Source: JBKEDC01 sp047974225
GTDB taxonomy: Bacteria > Bacteroidota > Bacteroidia > Bacteroidales > Prolixibacteraceae
Length of the DNA: 20,201 nt
Assembly (NCBI GenBank): GCA_047974225.1
Contig: JBKECD010000089.1
Span: 1 to 20,201 of the forward strand
Direction of reading: 5' to 3'
Made by a program: the position numbers and the translations under genes. How positions within the stretch are numbered: the stretch's first letter is position 1; each line of letters begins with the position of its first letter. This document shows, piece after piece, positions 5,575-12,942 of this stretch. The notes below the pieces were generated by a model. That model did not search any database. It was not told the DNA's origin and was given only the letters and a program-made list of their open reading frames with translations.

Positions 5575-8136
5575 ATGGCTGAAGGCGAAAAAATTATTAA
5601 GATAAATATCGAGGAGCAAATGCGAAGCTCGTATATCGACTATTCCATGTCGGTGATTGTTTCTCGTGCATTGCCCGATGTGCGTGATGGAATGAAACCT
5701 GTGCATCGTCGTGTATTATATGGTATGAATGAAATGGGGGTAACCTCGAAAAGTGCCTATAAGAAATCTGCCCGTATTGTGGGGGACGTGATGGGGCGTT
5801 ATCACCCACACGGCGATTCATCGGTATATATGACTATGGTGCGCATGGCGCAAGATTGGTCGTTGAGATATATGCTAGTGGATGGGCAAGGAAACTATGG
5901 TTCGGTGGATGGCGATAGCCCAGCGGCGATGCGTTACACCGAAGCACGCATGTCGAAAATTGCAGAGGAAACTTTGGCGGATATCGACAAAGATACGGTT
6001 GATTTTCAGCCCAACTTCGATGAGTCGTTGAAAGAACCAACGGTGCTGCCAACTCGTATTCCAGCTTTGCTTCTTAATGGTGCTTCGGGGATTGCGGTGG
6101 GTATGGCTACTAATATGCCACCTCACAACCTCACCGACACGATTGACGCAACGATTGCCTATGTGGATAATCGTGAAATTGAAATTTCGGAACTGACACG
6201 CATTATTAAAGCACCTGATTTCCCAACAGGGGGAACGATCTATGGATATAAAGGGGTGGAAGAAGCCTATGAAACGGGGCGTGGTCGCATCATTCTTCGT
6301 GGAAAGGCGCATGTGGAAGCGCATGGCAACAACCGGGAGCGCATCATCATTACCGAAATCCCTTACATGGTGAATAAAGCCGAGCTGATTATCAAGATTG
6401 CCGACATGGTGAACGATAAAAAGCTGGAGGGAATTTCAAACATCAATGATGAGTCTGACCGTGATGGGATGCGCATTGTGGTGGATGTGAAGAAAGATGA
6501 GATGCCTAGTGTGGTGCTCAATAAGCTGTATAAATTCACCCAATTGCAATCGTCATTCAGTGTGAATAATATTGCGCTGGTGAATGGTCGCCCAAAATTG
6601 TTGAACCTCAAAGACCTGATTCATTATTTTGTGGAGCACCGTCATGAGGTGGTGATTCGTCGCACACAATATGAATTAGACCAAGCCGAAAAGCGTGCGC
6701 ATATTTTGGAAGGTTTGATTATCGCTTCGGATAATATTGATGAGGTGATTGCGATTATTCGCGGTTCGAAAACGCCCGATGAAGCACGTGAAGGACTGAT
6801 TGCTCGCTTTGAGTTGAGCGAAGTGCAAGCTCGTGCGATTGTGGAGATGCGTTTGCGAAGCCTTACTGGTCTGGAGCAAGATAAATTGCATGCGGAGTAT
6901 GAGGAAGTGATGGCGTTTATCGAGCGTTGCAAAGAGATTTTGGCTAATGAAAGTTTGCGCATGCAAATCATCAAAGACGAGTTGCTGGAAATCAAAGCTA
7001 AATATGGCGATGCCCGCAAGACTGACATTGAGCCTAATGCGGAAGAGTTCAACCCCGAGGATTTCTATGCCGATGATGACATGGTGATTACGATTTCTCA
7101 CATGGGATATATCAAGCGTACACCGCTTTCGGAATTTAGAACACAAAGTCGTGGCGGCATGGGCTCGAAAGGTAGCAGCACACGTGATGAGGATTTCTTA
7201 GAGCATATGTTTGTGGCTACGATGCACAACACACTCTTGCTCTTCACCGAAAACGGAAAATGCTATTGGCAAAAAGTGTATGAAATCCCAGAAGGCTCGA
7301 AAACAAGCAAGGGACGTGCAATCCAAAACTTGCTCAACATTGAGGCCGATGATAAGGTGTTGGCGTATATCAATGTGAAGACCTTGAAAGACGAAGACTA
7401 TATTAATAACAATCACATTATCTTGTGTACTAAGAATGGTACAATCAAGAAGACTTCGCTAGAGGCTTACTCTCGCCCACGTGCTAATGGGGTGAATGCC
7501 ATCACGGTGCGCGATGGTGATAAATTGCTTGAAGCACGCTTGACTAATGGCAATCATGAAATCTTGATTGCGGTGCGTTCGGGTAAGGCAATTCGTTTCC
7601 ACGAGGAGATTGTGCGCTCAATTGGTCGCACAGCGACTGGGGTGCGAGGAATCACACTTGGTCATGAAGGCGATGAAGTGATTGGTATGATTACCGTTGA
7701 AAATCAATCGGAAGACGTGTTAGTGGTTTCAGAAAAAGGCTACGGCAAGCGTTCGAGCATTGAGGACTATCGCATCACTAACCGTGGAGGTAAGGGTGTG
7801 AAGACCATCAACATCACCGAGAAGACTGGCGATTTGATTGCGATTAAGAATGTGAGCGATGATAACGACTTGATGATTATCACTCACAACGGCATTACGA
7901 TTCGTCTTTCAGTGGCTAGTTTGCGTGTGATGGGTCGAGCCACGCAAGGGGTGCGATTAATCAATCTTCGTAATGAAGACAAGATTGCGTCGGTGGCTCG
8001 TGTGGAAGTGCAAGAAACGGAAGATGTGGAAGATGCAGAAATCGTGGAAGGTGTGGAAACTTCAGAAGGAACAGAGGAAGTGAAAGATGCTGGTCTTGAT
8101 GAGTTAATCAAAAGAGCGGAATCGGATGCTGATTAA
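5575..8136 (+). CDS. gyrA: DNA gyrase subunit A
   Basis: This 853-residue type IIA topoisomerase subunit breaks and rejoins DNA in the A2B2 gyrase complex that introduces negative supercoils. The winged-helix/tower region holds the catalytic Tyr121 in AAMRYTEARM and the quinolone-contact helix around HPHGDSSVYMTMVRMAQ (Ser82 corresponds to E. coli Ser83). The C-terminal beta-pinwheel begins at about residue 500, with repeated blades (for example SEFRTQSRGGMGSKG). The segment ITNRGGKGVKT resembles the GyrA box and favours GyrA over ParC. The protein ends in a strongly acidic tail rich in Glu and Asp. A TTG in frame at 5572 precedes the ATG; the ATG at 5575 giving MAEGEKIIKINIEEQ is the natural start. 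The TPR gene lies 62 nt downstream and is probably on the same transcript. Confidence 0.96.
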   Translation: MAEGEKIIKINIEEQMRSSYIDYSMSVIVSRALPDVRDGMKPVHRRVLYGMNEMGVTSKSAYKKSARIVGDVMGRYHPHGDSSVYMTMVRMAQDWSLRYMLVDGQGNYGSVDGDSPAAMRYTEARMSKIAEETLADIDKDTVDFQPNFDESLKEPTVLPTRIPALLLNGASGIAVGMATNMPPHNLTDTIDATIAYVDNREIEISELTRIIKAPDFPTGGTIYGYKGVEEAYETGRGRIILRGKAHVEAHGNNRERIIITEIPYMVNKAELIIKIADMVNDKKLEGISNINDESDRDGMRIVVDVKKDEMPSVVLNKLYKFTQLQSSFSVNNIALVNGRPKLLNLKDLIHYFVEHRHEVVIRRTQYELDQAEKRAHILEGLIIASDNIDEVIAIIRGSKTPDEAREGLIARFELSEVQARAIVEMRLRSLTGLEQDKLHAEYEEVMAFIERCKEILANESLRMQIIKDELLEIKAKYGDARKTDIEPNAEEFNPEDFYADDDMVITISHMGYIKRTPLSEFRTQSRGGMGSKGSSTRDEDFLEHMFVATMHNTLLLFTENGKCYWQKVYEIPEGSKTSKGRAIQNLLNIEADDKVLAYINVKTLKDEDYINNNHIILCTKNGTIKKTSLEAYSRPRANGVNAITVRDGDKLLEARLTNGNHEILIAVRSGKAIRFHEEIVRSIGRTATGVRGITLGHEGDEVIGMITVENQSEDVLVVSEKGYGKRSSIEDYRITNRGGKGVKTINITEKTGDLIAIKNVSDDNDLMIITHNGITIRLSVASLRVMGRATQGVRLINLRNEDKIASVARVEVQETEDVEDAEIVEGVETSEGTEEVKDAGLDELIKRAESDAD

Positions 8137-8198
8137 AGAGATGCTGATTCAGAAGATGAAAATTAATGGTTTTAAATATATAAAAAACAAATAAACAG

Positions 8199-9383
8199 AT
8201 GAAAAGAGTAATCGTAATGGTAGCCCTCTTAGTGGCTATTAGCGGAAGTTCTTTCGCACAAAAAGGTAAAGTTACCTCTGCACAGTCATACAAAGATAGT
8301 GGCAACTTGGAAAAAGCTAAGGAATTGATTGATGAAGCTACTGATTCAAGCAATCCGAAAGCAGAAAAATCACTCCCATGGCCCAAAACATGGGTAGCAA
8401 AAGGTGATATATATAATACTCTCGCGAATGATGCTAAATTGAAGAGTACCGTGGAAAATCCATTGGATATTGCTTTTGACTCTTATGCGAGAGCTATCGA
8501 ATTGGATGAAAAAGGACAGTTTGCTCAATCAATGAAAGTGGGTCTGACACAATTGAGCGCAAACTATTCTAATGATGCTGTGGCGTGTTTCAAAGAGAAA
8601 AATTTCAAAAGAGCATTTGATGATTTTGAAAAGGTTTTAGCGATTGCTGATTTTGCGATTTATTCGGAAGAAGAGCGTGCAGTGGTTGATACAGTGATTA
8701 TTTTCAATGCAGGTTTGGCGGCATTCAACGGTGAAATGTATAACGAAGCTATCAAATATTATAGCGAGGCAGCTTCGCATGGTTACCAAGGTCCTGATAT
8801 GTATGACTACATCATGATGTCTTATTTGAATCAGCAAGATACAGTTGGAGCTATCGAATGTTTGCAAAAAGGCTTTGCTCAATATCCTGAAGGTGCAAAT
8901 ATTGTAACCAACATGATTAACTTGTTTTTGCAAACCCAAAGAACGGATGATGCAATCAAATATTTGGATATTGCGATTGCTCAAGATGACACTAATTCGT
9001 CATTCTTCTTTGCTAGAGGAGCGCTGTATGATCAACTAAAGGATTTTGACCAAGCGATTGATTCCTATGTGAGAGCGATAGAATTGAAACCTGATTATTT
9101 CGATCCATACTACAACTTGGGAGTGATTTACTACAACCGAGGTGTGGCGCAATTGGAAAAAGCGAATGCAGTTCCTCAGAACAAGCCTAAGCTTTATGAA
9201 GAGGAAAAAGAGAAGGCAAATGAGGAGTTTAAAAGGGCAATCCCTTATATGGAGAAGGCGTCAGAGTCGAATCCTGAAGATATCTACTCTTTGGAGTCTT
9301 TGAAAAACTTGTATTACCGTACCAATCAAATGGATAAGCATGATGCCGCAGTGGCTAAATTAGATGCTTTGCAAGGAAAATAA
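8199..9383 (+). CDS. Secreted tetratricopeptide-repeat protein
   Basis: The protein has 394 residues. A signal peptide (MKRVIVMVALLVAISGSSFA, cleavage before Gln21) suggests a periplasmic location. The mature part is mostly helical with TPR-like units. The clearest is at about 268-301 (FFFARGALYDQLKDFDQAID, then SYVRAIELKPD), followed by a second beginning YYNLGVIYYNRGV with a longer insert rich in Lys and Glu. Weaker units are visible around 127-150, 166-193 and 235-262. TPR arrays bind partner proteins; no catalytic motif is present. I recall a similar protein following gyrA in Bacteroides genomes, so the pairing is probably conserved, but its function is unknown. It ends 26 nt before a strong terminator, which closes the gyrA-TPR unit. 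Confidence 0.9.
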   Translation: MKRVIVMVALLVAISGSSFAQKGKVTSAQSYKDSGNLEKAKELIDEATDSSNPKAEKSLPWPKTWVAKGDIYNTLANDAKLKSTVENPLDIAFDSYARAIELDEKGQFAQSMKVGLTQLSANYSNDAVACFKEKNFKRAFDDFEKVLAIADFAIYSEEERAVVDTVIIFNAGLAAFNGEMYNEAIKYYSEAASHGYQGPDMYDYIMMSYLNQQDTVGAIECLQKGFAQYPEGANIVTNMINLFLQTQRTDDAIKYLDIAIAQDDTNSSFFFARGALYDQLKDFDQAIDSYVRAIELKPDYFDPYYNLGVIYYNRGVAQLEKANAVPQNKPKLYEEEKEKANEEFKRAIPYMEKASESNPEDIYSLESLKNLYYRTNQMDKHDAAVAKLDALQGK

Positions 9384-9402
9384 TTCTTGAGGATTATAAA
9401 AC

Positions 9403-9434
9403 AAAAAAAGGAAGCTTCGGCTTCCTTTTTTTTT
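9403..9434 (+). terminator. Strong intrinsic terminator after the TPR gene
   Basis: GGAAGC (9410-9415), a TTCG tetraloop, and GCTTCC (9420-9425) form a compact hairpin, flanked by AAAAAAA on the left and nine T residues on the right. This is a textbook intrinsic terminator. The flanking A and T tracts can extend the stem and would allow it to work in both directions, though only plus-strand genes adjoin it. Confidence 0.92.
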
Positions 9435-9469
9435 GTTGGTGCAAAAGCATGAAAAAATACTTACTTTTG
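9432..9469 (+). promoter_or_regulatory. Promoter of the first Cys/Met PLP-enzyme gene
   Basis: TACTTTTG at 9462-9469 is a perfect TAnnTTTG -7 element, 22 nt before the ATG at 9492. The upstream element is less certain: TTTG at 9432-9435 is 26 nt away, longer than usual, while TTG at 9436-9438 is 23 nt away. The -33 region overlaps the T-tract of the preceding terminator. Confidence 0.65.
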
Positions 9470-9491
9470 CAGACCATAAAAAAGAAAATAT

Positions 9492-10658
9492 ATGAGAAGG
9501 TATAAACATATTGAAACTGCCATGAGTCATCTGGCAAAATTCGCCCCAATTGAAGATAAAAGCGGAGCGTCGCATTTCCCGATTTATAACACTGCCACTT
9601 TCGACTTGAAGAAGCAGAAGGAAGGCAAGGTGTATGACTATACTCGGAGCGATAACCCTACACGCGAAATGCTCGAAAACTTTTTTGCGCATGCGGAAAA
9701 TGGAGCTGGCTGCGTGTGCACACACACGGGAATTGCGGCGGTGGATTTGCTTTTTGAAACCATCCTGCGAGCTGGCTCGCAGGTGCTGGTGGAAGCGGAT
9801 TGCTATGGTGGAACTTTTCGATTGTTGAAATTATATCAAGATAAATATAAGGTGTCGGTGCACTTTGCTGATTTCACCAACTTCGAGCAGGTGGAAAGTA
9901 TCTTGAGTGAGAACTCAATTGACTTAGTGCTTTGTGAAAGTCCTACAAATCCGGGTCTGAAGATTATCGACTTGGAAAAGGTGGCAGAGCTTTCGCATCA
10001 ATATAATGCTTTGTTTGCAGTGGACAATTCATTGGCTACCTTCGTTTCGCAGCGTCCGCTGGATTTGGGAGCGGACTTCTCGTTGTTTTCCACCACCAAA
10101 TATATTTCTGGTCATGGCAGCGTGGTGGCTGGGGCAATGGTGGCAAAGACAGCAGCGCTCAGCGAGCAAATGCACTATTATGCTAATGCCCACGGACGGA
10201 GTCAGAACCCTATGGATGTATTCTTGATCTCGCTCGGTATTCCAACTTTGAAAATCCGACTGGAAGCTCACGAAAAGAATGCGCGACAGTTGATTGATTT
10301 CTTGCTGACGCAAGACTATATCGAAAGTGTGAACTATCCGGGCTTGCCCTCGCATCCCCAACATGAATTGGCGAAACGTCAGATGAAATACATGTCGGGT
10401 GTGTTTTGCGCCAAGTTCAAAACTGTGGAATTGGCGGAGCAATTCATTGCCAACACTCAAATCTTTGGTGAGAAATGTTCCTTTGGTAGTGCCGATTCTC
10501 GTGTGGAGATTCCCGCGAAGATTTCGCATGCGTCCTTCACTAAAGAAGAACTAGCCGCCATCGGCATCAGTGAAAGCACCGTGCGCTTTTCCATCGGATT
10601 GGAGAATGTGGAAGAACTGGTGGAAGACGCTGTGAGAGTTATGAGTTATGAGTTATGA
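9492..10658 (+). CDS. Cys/Met metabolism PLP-dependent enzyme (cystathionine gamma-synthase/beta-lyase-like)
   Basis: The protein has 388 residues, standard for the trans-sulfuration enzyme family. Motifs in order: VYDYTRSDNPTREMLE (47-62), the CYGGTFR cofactor-stacking Tyr105, ESPTNPGLKIID (149-160), Asp178 in AVDNSLATF (binds the pyridine nitrogen), and Lys203 in SLFSTTKYISGHG, the predicted PLP Schiff-base lysine. The family includes cystathionine gamma-synthase, cystathionine beta-lyase, methionine gamma-lyase and O-acylhomoserine sulfhydrylases; the exact reaction cannot be told from sequence by eye. The length and the YYANAHGRSQNPMDVFL segment resemble MetB/MetC more than the longer sulfhydrylases. 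The last five residues (MSYEL) and the stop are encoded by an ATGAGTT heptamer array that continues past the gene. A second, divergent family member follows after a repeat-filled spacer. Confidence 0.88.
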   Translation: MRRYKHIETAMSHLAKFAPIEDKSGASHFPIYNTATFDLKKQKEGKVYDYTRSDNPTREMLENFFAHAENGAGCVCTHTGIAAVDLLFETILRAGSQVLVEADCYGGTFRLLKLYQDKYKVSVHFADFTNFEQVESILSENSIDLVLCESPTNPGLKIIDLEKVAELSHQYNALFAVDNSLATFVSQRPLDLGADFSLFSTTKYISGHGSVVAGAMVAKTAALSEQMHYYANAHGRSQNPMDVFLISLGIPTLKIRLEAHEKNARQLIDFLLTQDYIESVNYPGLPSHPQHELAKRQMKYMSGVFCAKFKTVELAEQFIANTQIFGEKCSFGSADSRVEIPAKISHASFTKEELAAIGISESTVRFSIGLENVEELVEDAVRVMSYEL

Positions 10659-10668
10659 GTTATGAGTT
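10641..10668. repeat. Heptamer array ATGAGTT x4
   Basis: Four exact copies of ATGAGTT start at 10641, 10648, 10655 and 10662; a degenerate copy (GAGAGTT) precedes them at 10634. The array covers the last codons and stop of the upstream PLP-enzyme gene. Positions 10642-10668 are a perfect 27-bp inverted repeat of 10779-10805. Confidence 0.9.
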
Positions 10669-10680
10669 GGCTGCGCGATT

Positions 10681-10715
10681 AATTCATAATTCATAATTCA
10701 TAATTCATAATTCAT
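10681..10715. repeat. Heptamer array AATTCAT x5
   Basis: Five exact tandem copies of AATTCAT lie between the ATGAGTT array and the palindromic core. The unit differs from AACTCAT of the right-hand array by one base, suggesting a common origin. Confidence 0.9.
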
Positions 10716-10778
10716 AGGGCTTACGCCCTATGCTATTATGTGTCGCCCTTGCAGGGCTAGGATATTCACCGTCAGGTC
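10713..10778. repeat. Palindromic core element with two hairpins
   Basis: CATAGGGC (10713-10720), loop TTAC, GCCCTATG (10725-10732) is a perfect 8-bp hairpin. GCCCT (10745-10749), TGC, AGGGC (10753-10757) is a second one. From memory, similar CATAGGGC/GCCCTTGCAGGGC segments are dispersed in intergenic DNA of this phylum, which suggests a REP-like element, but I cannot search for copies. No coding potential. Confidence 0.6.
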
Positions 10779-10939
10779 AACTCATAACTCATAACTCATA
10801 ACTCACAACTCATAACTCATAACTCACAACTCACAACTCACAACTCATAACTCACAACTCATAACTCATAACTCACAACTCACAACTCACAACTCACAAC
10901 TCACAACTCACAACTCATAACTCATAACTCATAACTCCC
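10779..10939. repeat. Heptamer array AACTCAY, 22 copies plus one degenerate, ending at a start codon
   Basis: Twenty-two tandem copies run from 10779 to 10932 and differ only at the seventh base (T or C). A degenerate last copy, AACTCCC (10933-10939), directly precedes the ATG at 10940. The array therefore replaces the normal leader of the downstream gene; there is no Shine-Dalgarno and no TAnnTTTG element in it. The unit is the reverse complement of the ATGAGTT array at 10641-10668. Confidence 0.95.
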
Positions 10940-12385
10940 ATGGTTCCTTGTGGCGAAACTTTGCCAATAAATAATCCGCATGCTATTTCGGTGAGCATGC
11001 CCACGATGCAAGATGTGTTCGACTATGAAGAGCGCACAGGCGAGACAACCGAAAAGATTAAGAGTGCTTATCCTCGATTTATGCGCCATCCCTACATCAT
11101 GCGGCTGGTGAAATATTTGGAGTGTAAGTATGAATTGCCATCTCGCTTAACGTTTGTGTTGCTTTCATCGCAAGAAGCGGTGGTGAATATGTGTGTGGAG
11201 AAAGGTGTGGAAAATCTATTTGAGGTGGACGAGCCTTTTGGAGTGGTAACGGTGCGCCGTAATTCCGAAGATTTGAAAGCGGTGTTAAACTATATTCAAG
11301 TTTCGGGGAGCATTCTTTCGTCGCGTGCAGCAGAGGATTATCTGCATGAAGTGGGCGAAATAGAAATAAAGTTTGAGGAAGAATTAGCTTCTGCTGATTC
11401 TGCTGAAAGCACGATTAAGCAGGCTTTGGCGGAGGCTTACCATCAATCATCGGAAGATGTGTTGCTAGCTCCATCGGGCATGAATGCAGTCTATTCGGCA
11501 GTGAGAGGAGTGCTCGATGAGAGAGAGAAAGAGGGGCGAGAAGTGCTCATTCAGCTGGGTTGGCTTTATTCCGATTCTATGACAGTGGTGGCTCGCTATG
11601 CAAAGGAATCGGTGCGCTTTCTCGATGTGGAGCAGCTCGATGCGTTGGAAGATTATTTGCAAGCAAATGGTCATCGAGTGGCGGGCGTGCTTACTGAAGT
11701 GCCTACCAATCCGCAGTTGAAATGTGTGAATTTACCTCGCTTGCGCAAGTTGTGTGATGAGTATCAGATTCCCTTGCTGATTGACACCACGATTGCCACA
11801 CCTTTTCTGTTCGACTTCACTCCTTATGCCGATGTTATCATCGAATCGCTCTCGAAATTCGCTTCGGGCAATGCCGATTTGCTTATGGGAGCGGTGGTGA
11901 TGAATGCCAATCGTTCAGCGATGCACATGAAGTCTGCCATTTTTGAAAGAATAGAGCCTGTGTGTATTGGTGATTTGCAGCGTATGGCACATTCCATTGA
12001 GGGATATGAGGAACGAGTACGCAAATCGAGTGCCAATGCTGCAAAATTGGTGAAGCACTTCAAGCAATGCGATTATGTGGAGAAGGTGTTTTCTCATGAG
12101 TCTGGCGAATCGTGTGTGGGATTGGTTTCGGTGAAGTTTAAAGGAGATTTCAAAACGATTTATGATGCCTTGAATCTGCCCAAAGGTCCGAGCCTTGGCA
12201 CGGAGTTCACCCTCGTAATGCCTTATACATACTTGGCGCACTATGACTTGATCCAATCCGAAGAGGGTAGGGAATTGCTTGCACAAATTAATCTGCCGAT
12301 AGATTTATTGCGTATCTCTGTGGGCACAGAACCGATTGAGGAAATCATAGTAGAGTTTGAGCGCATCGGTCTATTGTCGATGTAA
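10940..12385 (+). CDS. Divergent Cys/Met PLP enzyme resembling fungal Str2-type cystathionine gamma-synthase
   Basis: The 481-residue protein is about 90 residues longer than ordinary trans-sulfuration enzymes. The extra N-terminal region has PCGETLPINNPHAISVSMPT (3-22), then DVFDYEE and SAYPRFMRHPY (42-52). From memory, this resembles the N-terminal segment of fungal Str2-type cystathionine gamma-synthases (pattern PxGxPIP...PHAVSVSLPTW...GYPRF). The PLP domain shows APSGMNAVYSA (177-187), EVPTNPQLKCVNL (253-265), Asp282 in LLIDTTIATPF, and Lys306 in SLSKFASGNADLLMGAVV as the predicted Schiff-base lysine. It probably acts in methionine or trans-sulfuration metabolism with the enzyme upstream; the substrate is not proven. 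The ATG at 10940 is chosen because the conserved segment begins at once and a stop lies four codons upstream. No promoter is seen, so read-through from 9492 is likely. Confidence 0.82.
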   Translation: MVPCGETLPINNPHAISVSMPTMQDVFDYEERTGETTEKIKSAYPRFMRHPYIMRLVKYLECKYELPSRLTFVLLSSQEAVVNMCVEKGVENLFEVDEPFGVVTVRRNSEDLKAVLNYIQVSGSILSSRAAEDYLHEVGEIEIKFEEELASADSAESTIKQALAEAYHQSSEDVLLAPSGMNAVYSAVRGVLDEREKEGREVLIQLGWLYSDSMTVVARYAKESVRFLDVEQLDALEDYLQANGHRVAGVLTEVPTNPQLKCVNLPRLRKLCDEYQIPLLIDTTIATPFLFDFTPYADVIIESLSKFASGNADLLMGAVVMNANRSAMHMKSAIFERIEPVCIGDLQRMAHSIEGYEERVRKSSANAAKLVKHFKQCDYVEKVFSHESGESCVGLVSVKFKGDFKTIYDALNLPKGPSLGTEFTLVMPYTYLAHYDLIQSEEGRELLAQINLPIDLLRISVGTEPIEEIIVEFERIGLLSM

Positions 12386-12411
12386 CTATTTCTATTTTGA
12401 TAGATTTTAAA

Positions 12412-12733
12412 ATTCTGCTTCGCATTTTGAAAAAGAAAGGTCGGAATGAAAAAATTCTGCTTCACATTTTGAAAAAGAAAGGTCGGAATGAAAAAATTCT
12501 GCTTCACATTTTGAAAAAGAAAGGTCGGAATGAAAAAATTCTGCCTCACATTTTGCAAAAGAAAGGTCGAAATGAAAAAATTCTGCTTCACATTTTGAAA
12601 AAGAAAGGTCGGAATGAAAAAATTCTGCTTCACATTTTGAAAAAGAAAGGTCGGAATGAAAAAATTCTGCCTCACATTTTGAAAAAGAAAGGTCGGAATG
12701 AAAAAAAACTGCTCCACATTTTGAAAAAGAAAG
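12412..12733. repeat. 42-bp minisatellite, 7 full copies plus a partial eighth
   Basis: Copies start at 12412, 12454, 12496, 12538, 12580, 12622 and 12664, with a diverged partial copy from 12706. Within each unit ATTCTGCTTCACATTTTG is followed by an A/G-rich stretch and GGTCGGAATG. Most copies are identical or differ at one or two bases; copy 4 has the most changes among the full copies. The unit is a multiple of three, so frames without a stop stay open (one on plus, two on minus), but the plus frame has no ATG and the minus frames run into, or lie opposite, other sequence. I treat it as a non-coding tandem repeat that follows the PLP-enzyme stop by 26 nt. The rest of the gap (12734-12942) holds the fimbrial promoter. 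Confidence 0.93.
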
Positions 12734-12833
12734 TGTCAACTATTACATTTTTCAATTACAGACGGCTAATAACGTGCTTGTTTGTATATGCAACGTTAAG
12801 AATTGAGATATAGCAGCTGCTTTATAGTTAAAG

Positions 12834-12865
12834 TTTATGCGGGCGATAATACTTAGTTATATTTG
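12834..12865 (+). promoter_or_regulatory. Promoter of the fimbrial cluster
   Basis: TATATTTG at 12858-12865 matches TAnnTTTG exactly. TTTA at 12834-12837 lies 20 nt upstream, one base off TTTG at the ideal spacing. Predicted transcription starts near 12872, giving a leader of about 70 nt that contains a small hairpin (CTTTCGCACGAAAG, 12903-12916). An imperfect inverted repeat (TAACGTGC 12770-12777 with GCAACGTTA 12790-12798) sits upstream and could be a regulator site. Confidence 0.7.
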
Positions 12866-12942
12866 CAGCCGATTTAATTACTAGGAAAAGATTCAGTGCT
12901 AGCTTTCGCACGAAAGAACGGAATAAGACATTTTATATAGGT

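Noticed and set aside
5812..5835. Quinolone-resistance change in GyrA: Met86 at the position of E. coli Asp87
   Set aside because: From memory, this position is commonly not Asp in GyrA of this phylum, and the key serine (Ser82) is intact, so it is more likely lineage-typical than a resistance mutation.
10641..10939. CRISPR array
   Set aside because: The repeats are contiguous 7-bp units without spacers, and no cas genes are present.
12412..12733. CRISPR array
   Set aside because: The whole 42-bp unit is repeated with hardly any variation; there are no unique spacers between conserved repeats.
12241..12813. Long open frames across the 42-bp repeat on both strands (138, 158 and 110 residues)
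   Set aside because: They are a by-product of a repeat unit whose length is a multiple of three. The plus frame begins only at TTG and has no ATG, one minus frame runs into the PLP-enzyme gene, and none has a recognisable start region or domain.
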